This document shows, one piece after another, positions 8,741 to 17,051 of a stretch of DNA of 47,531 nt. The position numbers and the translations under genes are program-made. This DNA comes from Prevotella pallens ATCC 700821 (GTDB taxonomy: Bacteria; Bacteroidota; Bacteroidia; Bacteroidales; Bacteroidaceae). Position 1 is the first letter of the stretch. Each line of letters begins with the position of its first letter. The stretch spans positions 1,773,355 to 1,820,885 of the forward strand of contig NZ_GL982513.1 of assembly GCF_000220255.1 (NCBI RefSeq), in the 5' to 3' direction. A model generated the notes under the pieces. It searched no databases. It was not told the origin of the DNA and saw only the letters and a program-made list of their open reading frames with translations.

Positions 8741-9622
8741 ATGGAATATTATATTAACGTTGATAACAAAAAACAAGGTCCATATAATTTAAAAGAACTT
8801 GCTGAACGCAAAATAGAAGCTACCACATTGTTGATGGCTTCAAATTCAAATGAATGGCAACCTGCATGGCAAATAGACGAATTGCGTCCTATTTTAATGG
8901 CGAACAAAAATGACAAAACCAATAAATTAGGGAATGATTCTGTTGTAACTGGTACGCCTTTTAACGATATTCCTCATGTAGAAGCACAACCAATAGAAAA
9001 TGTATACATAGAAAGACCTATTCAAGAGAAACCTAAAAAACATTATGGTTGCTTTATTGGTTTTCTTATTGCATTTGTGGCACTTATTTTTCTCTTAATT
9101 TTCACGTGCCCTTCTGCCGATGAACATAAACGTGTATTGTCTGATGTTGTAACTTCTACTATAAACGACATTACTACTTCGGCTGTTAATGATTCTACCG
9201 ATGAATTAACTTCAAAAACATTGCAAACATTTAACGATGTGTTTACAAAAAGAATTATAAGTGGCGCTATGGACAACTTAGTGAGTGTTGATAACTACTT
9301 TGTTGGTTCGGTAGGAAAAATAAATATTGCCGGAAAAAGTTATATTGTTTCGGTGGGCATACTCAACCACATATTTACACTAAATAAAGACCAACTAAGG
9401 TTGGCTGCAGAGAAATATTACAAGAAAACAAAAATAGATGTTCAATCTGACTTCCAAAAAGAAACGGAAAAACTCTTGAAAGAGAAAGTTATTGGCCCTG
9501 CACAAGATAAAGTAAAAGAGATGGCTGGTTCGGTTGTAGACGAAATACTTGATGGTATAGGTTTATCTTCTGGACAAAAATCTTCGAATAGTAAATCTAC
9601 ACTACCAAAAGATTCTATTTAA
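8741..9622 (+). CDS. GYF_2-domain membrane protein
   Basis: A 293-residue protein of unknown function. Residues 1-50 match the GYF_2 (DUF4339) pattern: MEYYINVDNKKQGPYN with the conserved Gly-Pro-Tyr, then a Trp-rich end (EWQPAWQIDELRPIL). A charged linker leads to one membrane segment (about 98-118, CFIGFLIAFVALIFLLIFTC). The remaining part is a predicted soluble domain with repeated Asp/Thr/Ser helices (DUF4359-like order), ending in a Ser-rich tail. I chose the ATG at 8741, not the TTG three codons upstream. GYF_2 domains usually bind peptides next to membrane proteins; the partner here is unknown. Monocistronic, followed by a terminator at 9741. Confidence 0.75.
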   Translation: MEYYINVDNKKQGPYNLKELAERKIEATTLLMASNSNEWQPAWQIDELRPILMANKNDKTNKLGNDSVVTGTPFNDIPHVEAQPIENVYIERPIQEKPKKHYGCFIGFLIAFVALIFLLIFTCPSADEHKRVLSDVVTSTINDITTSAVNDSTDELTSKTLQTFNDVFTKRIISGAMDNLVSVDNYFVGSVGKINIAGKSYIVSVGILNHIFTLNKDQLRLAAEKYYKKTKIDVQSDFQKETEKLLKEKVIGPAQDKVKEMAGSVVDEILDGIGLSSGQKSSNSKSTLPKDSI

Positions 9623-9740
9623 AGCGAAAATATAAATTCGAAAAAACATATCAGTAAGTAAGACTTCTCCCAACAATAATATAAATAGCTGGTGTAGATT
9701 TCTAAAGAGAACAGAATATATTTTATTTACCACACAATAA

Positions 9741-9788
9741 AGAAATCAACCGATTTACCTATTTAGATAAATCGGTTGATTTCTTTTT
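9741..9788 (+). terminator. Terminator after the GYF-domain gene
   Basis: Long stem AAATCAACCGATTTA / TAAATCGGTTGATTT around a short loop, followed by CTTTTTG. It lies 120 bases after the stop; almost symmetric, so it could act in both directions. Confidence 0.75.
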
Positions 9789-10055
9789 GTAACATATCGT
9801 TAAGCCTAAACAAGTTGCAAGAACTTTGTTGTTTTGTTTTATTATAAAATTGCTTTATTGGTTTTATAATACATCTATAGATGAAATAAAAAATTAGAAA
9901 GGCAAACTGTCTTACAGAAACATTATGGTATAAACAAAATACAACTATGTTACAGTTTAATAACCAATTTAGGTTAAACTTAAACAGAATCGTTATATTA
10001 TATATAAGGTGTATAGAGAGTTCTAAATACTACGTTTGAAAAAAGTTTGATAAAA
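9789..10055. other. Intergenic stretch, no gene seen
   Basis: AT-rich sequence before the tRNA promoter. It contains one copy of TATATAAGGT at 10001-10010, the core motif of the array at 38000. Nothing else stands out. Confidence 0.4.
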
Positions 10056-10089
10056 CTTGTAAGTTTAAAATAATATACTTACTTTTGCA
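10056..10089 (+). promoter_or_regulatory. Promoter of the tRNA-Val/tRNA-Tyr unit
   Basis: -33 TTG at 10057-10059, 20-base gap, perfect -7 TACTTTTG at 10080-10087. The tRNA begins 22 bases after it. Confidence 0.8.
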
Positions 10090-10109
10090 ACCGCTTACAA
10101 GAAAAGCAA

Positions 10110-10184
10110 GGGCGTTTAGCTCAGTTGGTTTAGAGCATCTGCCTTACAAGCAGAGGGTCGGCGGTTCGAATCCGTCAACGCCCA
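10110..10184 (+). tRNA. tRNA-Val (TAC)
   Basis: 75 bases with full cloverleaf: acceptor GGGCGTT/AACGCCC, D arm GCTCAGTTGG, anticodon loop CTTACAA giving TAC, T arm GGTTCGAATCC. CCA is not encoded. Confidence 0.96.
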
Positions 10185-10191
10185 CATTAAA

Positions 10192-10273
10192 GGGTAGTTT
10201 CCAGAGTGGCCAAATGGGGCAGACTGTAAATCTGCTGCTTCTAGCTTCGGTGGTTCGAATCCATCACTACCCA
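10192..10273 (+). tRNA. tRNA-Tyr (GTA)
   Basis: 82 bases, class II with a long variable arm. Acceptor GGGTAGT/ACTACCC, anticodon loop CTGTAAA giving GTA, T loop TTCGAAT. It lies 7 bases after tRNA-Val, so both are cut from one transcript. CCA is not encoded. Confidence 0.96.
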
Positions 10274-10279
10274 CAACAA

Positions 10280-10316
10280 AAAAGAAAGCATCTCCACATC
10301 GGAGGTGCTTTTTTTA
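10280..10316 (+). terminator. Terminator of the tRNA unit
   Basis: AAAGCATCTCC pairs with GGAGGTGCTTT around ACATC, followed by seven T. Confidence 0.9.
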
Positions 10317-10348
10317 TGCCAATTAGGAAGATTATTATTATAACTCCA

Positions 10349-10411
10349 GAATTTATTATTAGAAAATTAAAAAATGTAATTACAAATTCTGAATTTATAA
10401 TTAAAAATTCT
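10349..10411. repeat. Three tandem 21-bp AT-rich units
   Basis: Units start at 10349, 10370 and 10391; the last reads GAATTTATAATTAAAAATTC. About 16 of 21 positions match between units. A fourth, looser unit may follow. Same family as 2988 and 1131. Confidence 0.75.
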
Positions 10412-10420
10412 ATGAAATAT

Positions 10421-10467
10421 AATAATAGTTTTGAGCTTTCTTTTTAAGATTACTCAAAACTATTATT
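10421..10467. terminator. Perfect 15-bp inverted repeat, possible two-way terminator
   Basis: AATAATAGTTTTGAG at 10421-10435 and its exact reverse complement at 10453-10467, with a 17-base loop. It lies after the tRNA unit and after the minus-strand gene ending at 10701. No strong T-run on either side, so the terminator call is tentative. Confidence 0.5.
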
Positions 10468-10700
10468 TTATAGTAAAAATGTTTTCACAAAGCAGTTATA
10501 ATCTCACATTGTATGTTATGTGTACAGCTGACAAAGATTCTAACTGCTTATTCATTTCGTTGTCGTAGCACCATTATATTTGCAAAGATAAAGAAATGTT
10601 GTTTCCTTATTAGTTGCTATAATTGAGAGTAGAAAGCTAGTACTTATTTCAGAAAGAATGAATATAAGTACAGTTTCATAGCTTATAGTCTTAGTTTTTC
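10468..10700. other. Intergenic stretch, no gene seen
   Basis: Sequence between the inverted repeat and the membrane-protein gene. No reading frame, RNA or repeat was recognised. A TTTGCAAAG segment at 10579 resembles a -7 box but faces no gene. Confidence 0.35.
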
Positions 10701-11339
10701 TTAGGAGACATTATCTCTACTTACTAAGCCATCTGTAAGTACGCTAAGTAAGAATAAAGGTAATATAATTTTACCTGTTAAAGTTAAATCATAATCTCCG
10801 TTTATTAAGTTTAAGAGCGGATAAAATGTGAATACTAAATATGTACTAACACTAGTGTTATTTGTTCGTTCTACCATTTTCATACATATACTAGAAAAGG
10901 CAATGCTTAGTAGACTCAATAAGAATGGTACAAAATTACTAAGTCCACTTTTCAAAGAAACAACATAGATAGCTGTTACAAAAGCAACAAATGTCCATAC
11001 TGTTAATAATCTACGTTCTATAAAATTGTAAGTCGCAAGTCTTTTCTTCTTTCGAATGAAGGTAAAACCAAATGTACACCACGCAATTAAAGGTGCAGCA
11101 CAATACAAATAAACTATCCAAGAGCCTACAAAATAGCCCAATGCATACAGAACAATGCAAAAACCTGACCAAATTGCTAAAAAACGTGGCAATTTAGGGT
11201 CAATACCATCAGTATTCTCCATCGTTTTTTTTATTGTTTCAATGTTTTCGGTTGTCGCTTTCTCCTTTTCGTTTACAACTTCGCCTGCTGTTTCTTTCAT
11301 AGCATCGGTTGTTGCTTCTTTCATATTATTCATAAACAT
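10701..11339 (-). CDS. Uncharacterised integral membrane protein
   Basis: 212 residues. The first 45 are charged and helical (KEATTDAMKETAGEVVNEKE), likely cytoplasmic and perhaps coiled. They are followed by about six hydrophobic segments between residue 52 and the C-terminus, with basic loops such as RKKKRL. I do not recognise the family. Starts at 11339 or 11333 are both possible; the -7 box at 11357 supports either. Divergent from the DUF4230 pair, with about 180 bases between. Confidence 0.6.
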   Translation of the reverse strand: MFMNNMKEATTDAMKETAGEVVNEKEKATTENIETIKKTMENTDGIDPKLPRFLAIWSGFCIVLYALGYFVGSWIVYLYCAAPLIAWCTFGFTFIRKKKRLATYNFIERRLLTVWTFVAFVTAIYVVSLKSGLSNFVPFLLSLLSIAFSSICMKMVERTNNTSVSTYLVFTFYPLLNLINGDYDLTLTGKIILPLFLLSVLTDGLVSRDNVS

Positions 11340-11356
11340 AAGTTTGTAATTATGCC

Positions 11357-11366
11357 TGCAAATATA
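11357..11366 (-). promoter_or_regulatory. -7 box of the membrane-protein gene
   Basis: Minus strand TATATTTGCA, a perfect TAnnTTTG, 18 bases before the start codon. No good -33 TTTG at the expected place. Confidence 0.55.
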
Positions 11367-11468
11367 GTGAAAAAAGATGGAGAAGATTATAAACCAAGTT
11401 GAATATTTTATTATTCTACATTTTTATTTCCATATTAATAGCCTTTGGCAAGCAAACAAATTGTTTTA

Positions 11469-11502
11469 TTTGCTTATACAACAAAAATATAGTAACTTTG
11501 CA
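11469..11502 (+). promoter_or_regulatory. Promoter of the DUF4230 pair
   Basis: -33 TTTG at 11469-11472, 20-base gap, -7 TAACTTTG at 11493-11500. The start codon is 20 bases after the box, so the leader is short. Confidence 0.8.
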
Positions 11503-11519
11503 CCACTAAACTAACAGTT

Positions 11520-12206
11520 ATGAAAAGTAGCTTAGCATATCTCATTTTAACAGTATTCTTGCTAATGTCGTGCGGCAAGAAAAGCGAAACACCAGATGCT
11601 TCTAAAGCAATAGATACAATTCCGATGTTGGTAGAACGGGTGCAAAAAAGCTCTCGTTTGTACACTTCAGAATATAGAATACACAAAATTATAACGCACA
11701 CCGACGAAGTTAAAGCAGAAGGAACATTCTTTAACAAGAAGTTTTCTATAAATCTTCCATTTGGCGACCGGCGTGTTGCAATACCACTCGATGCTGTTGT
11801 AAAGGCATATATAGATTTCTCTGACTTTAACGAAGAGAACGTAAAGAAAGAGGGTAATGGGAAAATTACGATTATTCTGCCCGATCCTCGTATTGTTCTT
11901 ACCAGTACAAAGATAGACCACAAAGGAATGAAAGAGTTTGTGCCGTTTATGCGCCATAACTTTACCGATGCTGAACTAACAAACTACGAACGACAAGGCA
12001 GAAAGCAGATTATTAATTCTATCGGACAGATGGGTATTATAGAACATGCGCAAGAGAGTGCTGCAAAACAACTAATTCCGATGTTGAAAATGCTTGGGTA
12101 TAAGCAAGAAAACATTACTATTAGTTTCCGAAAGCAGTTTACAATGGCTGATATTACACGATTTATTGAAAATTCAACTATTCAGAACAATAAGAAAGAT
12201 GAGTAA
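11520..12206 (+). CDS. DUF4230 lipoprotein
   Basis: 228-residue putative lipoprotein: a hydrophobic start (SLAYLILTVFLLMSCGKK) with lipobox Leu-Met-Ser-Cys, so Cys18 is the likely lipidation site. The body fits DUF4230, a family found next to membranes with no known function; characteristic pieces are the internal GDRRVAIPLDAVVKAYIDFS and LPDPRIVLTSTKID. The C-terminal third (about 150-228) is helical and ends with a basic-acidic tail. It overlaps the next gene by 8 bases, and both encode DUF4230, so they probably act as a pair. Confidence 0.82.
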   Translation: MKSSLAYLILTVFLLMSCGKKSETPDASKAIDTIPMLVERVQKSSRLYTSEYRIHKIITHTDEVKAEGTFFNKKFSINLPFGDRRVAIPLDAVVKAYIDFSDFNEENVKKEGNGKITIILPDPRIVLTSTKIDHKGMKEFVPFMRHNFTDAELTNYERQGRKQIINSIGQMGIIEHAQESAAKQLIPMLKMLGYKQENITISFRKQFTMADITRFIENSTIQNNKKDE

Positions 12207-12831
12207 CGAGATACAAAAGTTTGCCGGGAGAACATTTAAAACCTTCTGGTTACAAGTGCTTGGCATTGCAGTGCTCATTGCAGTTGGCATTGCTCTTGTG
12301 AAATGGATTACCAATACAAATTCAGTATCGGTGAATGTAGACCAACGAATAGATGTTACACCACAACAAGTTCAATCTATTCAGAGCATAGGACAATGGG
12401 AATTTCTTGCAATCAACGACGAAGAACTTGTTGATACGGTACGGAAAAGCATCTTTGTAGATCGCGAATTGGTTCGTATTTATTATGGAACATTACGTTT
12501 AGGAATAGACTTACACAAAGCTAAACCACAATGGCTTCATGTGGAGAACGACTCTATTGTTGTTGCTACATTGCCTAATGTTGAATTACTGGACCGTAAT
12601 TTCATAGACGAGGCACGCACGCAATCGTTTTTCGAAAGTGGGTCATGGTCGGCTGATGATAAAGAGAAACTATACAACATTGCTTACAAAAAAATGCTAA
12701 AACGTTGTTTCACTAAAGAGAATATTGCCACAGCAGAAAACAATGCGCAACAACAATTCGAAAAAATGCTAAAGGCAATGGGATACAAAAATGTTAGAGT
12801 GGAATTTGAAAAAAGAAGCAAAACAAAATAG
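12199..12831 (+). CDS. DUF4230 membrane-anchored protein
   Basis: Second DUF4230 protein, 210 residues. I start at the ATG at 12199, which overlaps the previous stop as ATGAGTAA, a sign of translational coupling. One N-terminal membrane segment (about 15-36, LQVLGIAVLIAVGIALVKWI) anchors a domain with the order seen in the first copy: VNVDQRIDVTPQQVQSI, then a predicted strand LRIGIDLHKA-like region and ATLPNVELLDRNFIDE. The C-terminal helices contain GYKNVRVEF, parallel to GYKQENITISF of gene one. The longer frame from 12094 lies inside the upstream gene and is not used. Confidence 0.82.
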   Translation: MSNEIQKFAGRTFKTFWLQVLGIAVLIAVGIALVKWITNTNSVSVNVDQRIDVTPQQVQSIQSIGQWEFLAINDEELVDTVRKSIFVDRELVRIYYGTLRLGIDLHKAKPQWLHVENDSIVVATLPNVELLDRNFIDEARTQSFFESGSWSADDKEKLYNIAYKKMLKRCFTKENIATAENNAQQQFEKMLKAMGYKNVRVEFEKRSKTK

Positions 12832-12860
12832 CAATTCAAAAACATTCAGGAAACAAATAC

Positions 12861-14231
12861 ATGTACACAATTCTTAAACCTTATTACACACATTACAAAT
12901 CGCTTACACAGTTAGGTCTGCCTATAATTATTGGACAAATAGGGACAATTATTCTTGGACTTGCCGATACTTTAATGATTGGACAGCATAGTACCACCGA
13001 ACTTGGTGCTGCTGCCTTCGTAAACAATATGTTTGTATTGGTTTTAGTATTTGGATTGGGCTTTGCATACGGTTTAACTCCCATTGTTGGTTCGCTTTAT
13101 GCACGAGAAGAAAACAACAAAATTGGCGGAATGCTTAAGAATGCACTATTAGTAAACACGCTATTGGCTGTTTTACTTGTGGCTGCAATGTTCTTACTTT
13201 ATTTAAATCTTGATAAATTGGGTCAGCCAGAAGAACTACTTCCTTTAATGCGTCCCTACTTCATTGTAAATCTTATATCGTTACCTTTCTTTTGTTGGTT
13301 CAATACCTTTAAACAGTTGTTTGATGGAACTACCGACACTAAAATACCAATGTGGATTATGTTAGGTGGAAATGTATTCAACATTGTGGGCAACTATGTT
13401 TTAATATATGGCAAGTTAGGATTTCCAGAACTTGGTTTATACGGAGCAGGAATTTCTACCATGACTTCGCGCATTCTAATGGCAATTGTAATTACAATTA
13501 TATTCTTCGTATCTAAAAGATACAAGATATATCACCATGGCTTTTTAAAACAGTCCATTAATCGTGCCGACCTTATATTTTTTCTTCGCATAGGTTTCCC
13601 TTTAAGCCTACAAATGGGTATGGAAACAGCTGCTTTTAGTTTAAGTTCTATTATGGTGGGGTGGATTGGAACAAAAGCTTTAGCAGCCCATCAGGTTATG
13701 CTTTCCATTTCGCAGCTGTTTTATATGGTTTATTATGGTATGGGAGCTGCCATTGCTATACGTGTGAGCTATTTTATGGGGCAACGCGATTATAAAGCAG
13801 TACAATTATCGTCGTCGGCAGGTTTCCATCTCATTATGTTGATTGCCTTTATTGTTGCTATTCCTGTTTTTATTTATCGTAACCAAATGGGAGCTCTTTT
13901 TACCGATAGCGAAGATGTTTGCCAGATGGTAGCACAACTTATATGGCCTTTAATGATTTACCAAATAGGCGATGGTTTGCAATGCGCATACGGTAATGCA
14001 ATGCGTGGTCTTTCGTATGTAAAACCACTCGTACCTACAGCTTTCGTTGCCTTCTTCTTAATTAGTTTGCCCATTGGTTTTTTGCTTGGAATAAAACTTA
14101 ACTTTGGAATACAAGGAATATGGTATGCGTTTCCATTTGGCTTAACCACTGCTGGTATGCTCTACTATTATTTCTTTAGGAAAGAATTAAACAAGCTTGC
14201 AAATAAGAAGGAAGCTATTCTGCCAGAATAG
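12861..14231 (+). CDS. MATE-family efflux transporter (NorM-like)
   Basis: 456-residue inner membrane exporter with about 12 membrane segments in two similar halves. It would expel cationic drugs or dyes in exchange for sodium ions or protons. Family features include the N-terminal LGLPIIIGQIGTIILGLADTLMIG (split here across segment 1) and the matching RIGFPLSLQMGMETAAFS at about 245 that starts the second half. It lies 29 bases after the DUF4230 pair and may be transcribed with it. Substrate is unknown. Confidence 0.9.
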   Translation: MYTILKPYYTHYKSLTQLGLPIIIGQIGTIILGLADTLMIGQHSTTELGAAAFVNNMFVLVLVFGLGFAYGLTPIVGSLYAREENNKIGGMLKNALLVNTLLAVLLVAAMFLLYLNLDKLGQPEELLPLMRPYFIVNLISLPFFCWFNTFKQLFDGTTDTKIPMWIMLGGNVFNIVGNYVLIYGKLGFPELGLYGAGISTMTSRILMAIVITIIFFVSKRYKIYHHGFLKQSINRADLIFFLRIGFPLSLQMGMETAAFSLSSIMVGWIGTKALAAHQVMLSISQLFYMVYYGMGAAIAIRVSYFMGQRDYKAVQLSSSAGFHLIMLIAFIVAIPVFIYRNQMGALFTDSEDVCQMVAQLIWPLMIYQIGDGLQCAYGNAMRGLSYVKPLVPTAFVAFFLISLPIGFLLGIKLNFGIQGIWYAFPFGLTTAGMLYYYFFRKELNKLANKKEAILPE

Positions 14232-14480
14232 TTTTTCGCTTGGTATTTCTTTGTTCATCGATAAAATTAGTCTGAATTTTTATTACAGAAAATATACAGG
14301 CAATTCTATCGTCGGACTGCATTTGCCAGAAAAATTCATTCGCTACATACAATTTTTACGGCTCATATTCTCTGCTGCAAAGGCAACAACTGATGCGACG
14401 AATACAATTATACAATTAATTGATATTCAATTGTTTGCAAAAATATTATACTTTCCTAATAAAAAGAATATACTTTTCGC

Positions 14481-14612
14481 TAAAAAAGTACGGACGTTTT
14501 CACAAAAAAGTACGGACGATTTTGCTAAAAAGTACGGACGATTTTACTAAAAAGTACGGACGATTTTATTGGAAAGTACAGACGGTTTATAAAAAAGGTA
14601 CGATAGTTTTGA
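14481..14612. repeat. Six tandem 22-bp units (GTACGGACG core)
   Basis: GTAC starts at 14488, 14510, 14532, 14554, 14576 and 14598, exactly 22 bases apart each time. The core AAAAAGTACGGACG is kept in the first four units and decays in the last two. It lies 250 bases after the MATE gene. Because 22 is not a multiple of 3 the array is not selected as a peptide repeat. Confidence 0.9.
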
Positions 14613-14730
14613 ACAGAAAGAATATAGGCATCTAAAAAATGTAATTTATTTTCATAACGCAAACAACTTGTAACCGAGCAAGAAATACGATGAAGAATAT
14701 GCATATTTACGTGCAAAATGTATTCTCACA

Positions 14731-14793
14731 CTTTAGCATCATTGCTAAAACAATTTAGCACCGATGCCCTACAATATGAGCAACGGTGCTAAA
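14731..14793. repeat. Two adjacent hairpins built from TTTAGCA
   Basis: The small hairpin TTTAGCA/TGCTAAA (loop TCAT) at 14732-14749 is followed by TTTAGCACCG (14754-14763) paired with CGGTGCTAAA (14784-14793). Both lie between the convergent MATE and lipoprotein genes and may end transcription from either side, though T-runs are poor. Confidence 0.6.
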
Positions 14794-14856
14794 CTAATTG
14801 ACTTTTGTATATCTATGGATAAATAAACCTGAAGTTATGGTTCTACAATGTTGGTT

Positions 14857-15477
14857 CTACATACCTTCGTCTTCAGCCATTTCCAACTCTGTTTTAGGTT
14901 TTCCTTGTGGTTGTTTCTCGGCATCATCACTATCGGTATCTAACTGAATAGACGATGTTATTTTTACAGTTCCCATCTTGTTAATGGTTACATCTATTGG
15001 AATAAACTCATCGCTGTTAGGATCAGGAGAACCTACACTTGCTCCAAACTTTAAATACTCGCCTTCAACTTTATCGAACATAAAACCTATAAATGCTCCT
15101 TCTCTGCCATATTTATTATCGGTGAATGCTTTAAAATCGTTTTTTTGAAATGTGCGTTTAAAAAATTCTGTACCATCGGCACGCATAATCACAACCTCAA
15201 CTTTATTATCGTAGTATTTTTTTCCATCGCTATCCGTAACCATTGGCAGGTCTTTATCGGCATGGCGTTTAATACTAATGGTATACGAACTGCCCAACCA
15301 CTCTACTTGTTTCTTATATTCAAAGTTGGAAAGCTGCTGTGGTCCGCGCGATGATACCGTTTTAGGTTTAATTTTGGTTATGATGTTATCCGTCTTCTTT
15401 TCTTTTTTACAAGAGACTACAGACATTGAGAGTAGTCCACATAATAAAAGCAACGATGTATTTTTTATAACTTTCAT
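14857..15477 (-). CDS. Putative lipoprotein of unknown function
   Basis: 206 residues. The signal sequence MKVIKNTSLLLLCGLLSMSV ends in a lipobox with Val-Val-Ser-Cys, then a Lys-rich stretch (KKEKKTDN). The mature part seems to be a beta-rich domain (SYTISIKRHADKDLPMVTDS), with an acidic Glu/Asp-rich tail. I start at the ATG at 15477: the longer start at 15504 lies on the -7 box. I do not recognise the family. Confidence 0.72.
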   Translation of the reverse strand: MKVIKNTSLLLLCGLLSMSVVSCKKEKKTDNIITKIKPKTVSSRGPQQLSNFEYKKQVEWLGSSYTISIKRHADKDLPMVTDSDGKKYYDNKVEVVIMRADGTEFFKRTFQKNDFKAFTDNKYGREGAFIGFMFDKVEGEYLKFGASVGSPDPNSDEFIPIDVTINKMGTVKITSSIQLDTDSDDAEKQPQGKPKTELEMAEDEGM

Positions 15478-15499
15478 CTGATAAAAATGTATGTGTGTA

Positions 15500-15532
15500 T
15501 GCAAAAGTAGTGATTTTTCTTAAATCAGCCAA
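15500..15532 (-). promoter_or_regulatory. Promoter of the lipoprotein gene
   Basis: Minus strand: TTG at 15530-15532, 20-base gap, -7 TACTTTTGCA. It fixes the start codon at 15477. Confidence 0.8.
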
Positions 15533-15636
15533 GCAGTATACAAGTTAATCTTTCTTATGGGTTTACATTGCAACATAGTATATCAAGCAGAAATACTTTC
15601 GTTTACAATGGCATTATTGTTTGCAACACGAGCCAA

Positions 15637-16953
15637 CTACTTTGTATCTAGCGTTATATGGTACAGGTTTGCATAAGCTCCATCTAAGTGTGCAAACGAC
15701 ACAACCACAGCAAAGCTATCGCCTATCTTATTATGCGTGGGGTGTTCTAATACAAAATTACCATTCATTGAACGGTAATCGCCACCACCAAGCAACTTAT
15801 ATCCAAACGAAAGTACTTCTTCTGCAAAGTCTAACATTTCTTCTTCCGACCACGTATATAAGTTTACACGCTGTGTTGTAAAGCGATCGCCCATTCCAAC
15901 ACCCCAAAATCCCATCTGTCGAGGGTTTGTTCCAGTAACAATATCTTTGTTTGTAGCCTCATCGTACTGCATATTATAACTATAGGTTAGCTCTTTTTGT
16001 GCTCCATAACCTTTTATTACTTGCGCCAATGTTAATCCATACGAAGCTCCTATAGCATCAAAAAAACGCATTTCGTTGGTACGTTGGTCTCCATCTACTA
16101 ATAGTTCGTATAATGGTCCAAACTTAAACTGCTTGTTGTTGCTTGTTATATTTTTCTTCTCTGTGGGAGTTGTAGATATATCTTCGGTAGGAGGATACTT
16201 TACGTTTAATGCTAAATCGGTTGTAGATATATTTTGAGAATCTGTAGCTAAAGGGCGTTGGCGTTGAGTGTTTCCGAATTGTTCATATCCGTCCATTGGT
16301 ATTTCTCTAACATTAGATTGTGTCTGCTTCGGTTTTGTTTCAGTAACATCGTTATGTTGTTGTTCTCGCGTAGCCTTTTTAACGGTGCGATATTTCTCCA
16401 CAAAATCGTCTTTCCCCGTAGCTTTATTTATATATTTATCAGTACCTCCAGCATATTCGCTCACTCTTGTTCCATTTTTCCAAACCGCAGTATATTCCAG
16501 TTTTCCACGTTCAGAATAAGTATACGTTGTACCGTTCAACACTCCGTTCGTATAGTTTAGTTTCATTCCTACATTACCATTAGCAAAAAACGACACCGCT
16601 CTCCCATTAGCTTTCCCATTGCTATACATCATAATAGATTCTATTCGTCCCGATTTATAAAATGTAAGCGCAACACCATTAAGCACAGTAAGCCTGTCGT
16701 CTACTTTATTAATGCTTATATAATGCTTTTCTGCATAGAGCTGTCCAGAGATGTTATAGTCGTAAAATACCTTTTGTCCTTGCTTGTCTACAGATAGTAT
16801 GCGGTAATAAGATGCCTGTTTAGCAGAGTTTACACCCTTCCAATTACGATTGTAGAATATTGCATTTTTAGGAATACGATATTTTATACGCTCTTGTGCT
16901 AATAACGAAACTGGCAACAACAAAAAAACAAGAAATAAAAGAAATTGTTTCAT
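15637..16953 (-). CDS. Secreted protein with MORN-like (toxin-like YwqK) repeats
   Basis: 438 residues. A signal peptide (MKQFLLFLVFLLLPVSLLAQ) is followed by a domain (about 30-160) of MORN_2-type repeats, seen as NGVALTFYKSGRIESIMMYS, NGKANGRAVSFFANGNVGMK and NGVLNGTTYTYSERGKLEYT. A Thr/Gln-rich linker (about 180-260) leads to a C-terminal domain (about 275-438) that I do not recognise. MORN_2 repeats occur in many Bacteroidota envelope proteins and probably mediate contacts. Start at 16953 is chosen because the longer start at 16977 falls in the -7 box. Confidence 0.72.
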   Translation of the reverse strand: MKQFLLFLVFLLLPVSLLAQERIKYRIPKNAIFYNRNWKGVNSAKQASYYRILSVDKQGQKVFYDYNISGQLYAEKHYISINKVDDRLTVLNGVALTFYKSGRIESIMMYSNGKANGRAVSFFANGNVGMKLNYTNGVLNGTTYTYSERGKLEYTAVWKNGTRVSEYAGGTDKYINKATGKDDFVEKYRTVKKATREQQHNDVTETKPKQTQSNVREIPMDGYEQFGNTQRQRPLATDSQNISTTDLALNVKYPPTEDISTTPTEKKNITSNNKQFKFGPLYELLVDGDQRTNEMRFFDAIGASYGLTLAQVIKGYGAQKELTYSYNMQYDEATNKDIVTGTNPRQMGFWGVGMGDRFTTQRVNLYTWSEEEMLDFAEEVLSFGYKLLGGGDYRSMNGNFVLEHPTHNKIGDSFAVVVSFAHLDGAYANLYHITLDTK

Positions 16954-16972
16954 AAACTCTTTATATTTGGTG

Positions 16973-17002
16973 TGCAAATATACAAAAGAAGTTGAAAACC
17001 AA
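16973..17002 (-). promoter_or_regulatory. Promoter of the MORN-like gene
   Basis: Minus strand -7 TATATTTGCA at 16973-16982, about 20 bases before the ATG at 16953. The nearest TTG (17000-17002) is 17 bases away, a little short. Confidence 0.6.
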
Positions 17003-17051
17003 CGTTGTTTTATCTGTCTTTTTTATCTTTTGGTGTCTGTACCTTATCTTA

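Noticed and set aside
10085..10447. 120-codon plus-strand frame
   Set aside because: It runs through tRNA-Val, tRNA-Tyr and the terminator.
14420..14635. Plus-strand frame with repeated KYGRF-type peptides
   Set aside because: It is the 22-bp array read as codons; the 22-base period shifts frame each unit.
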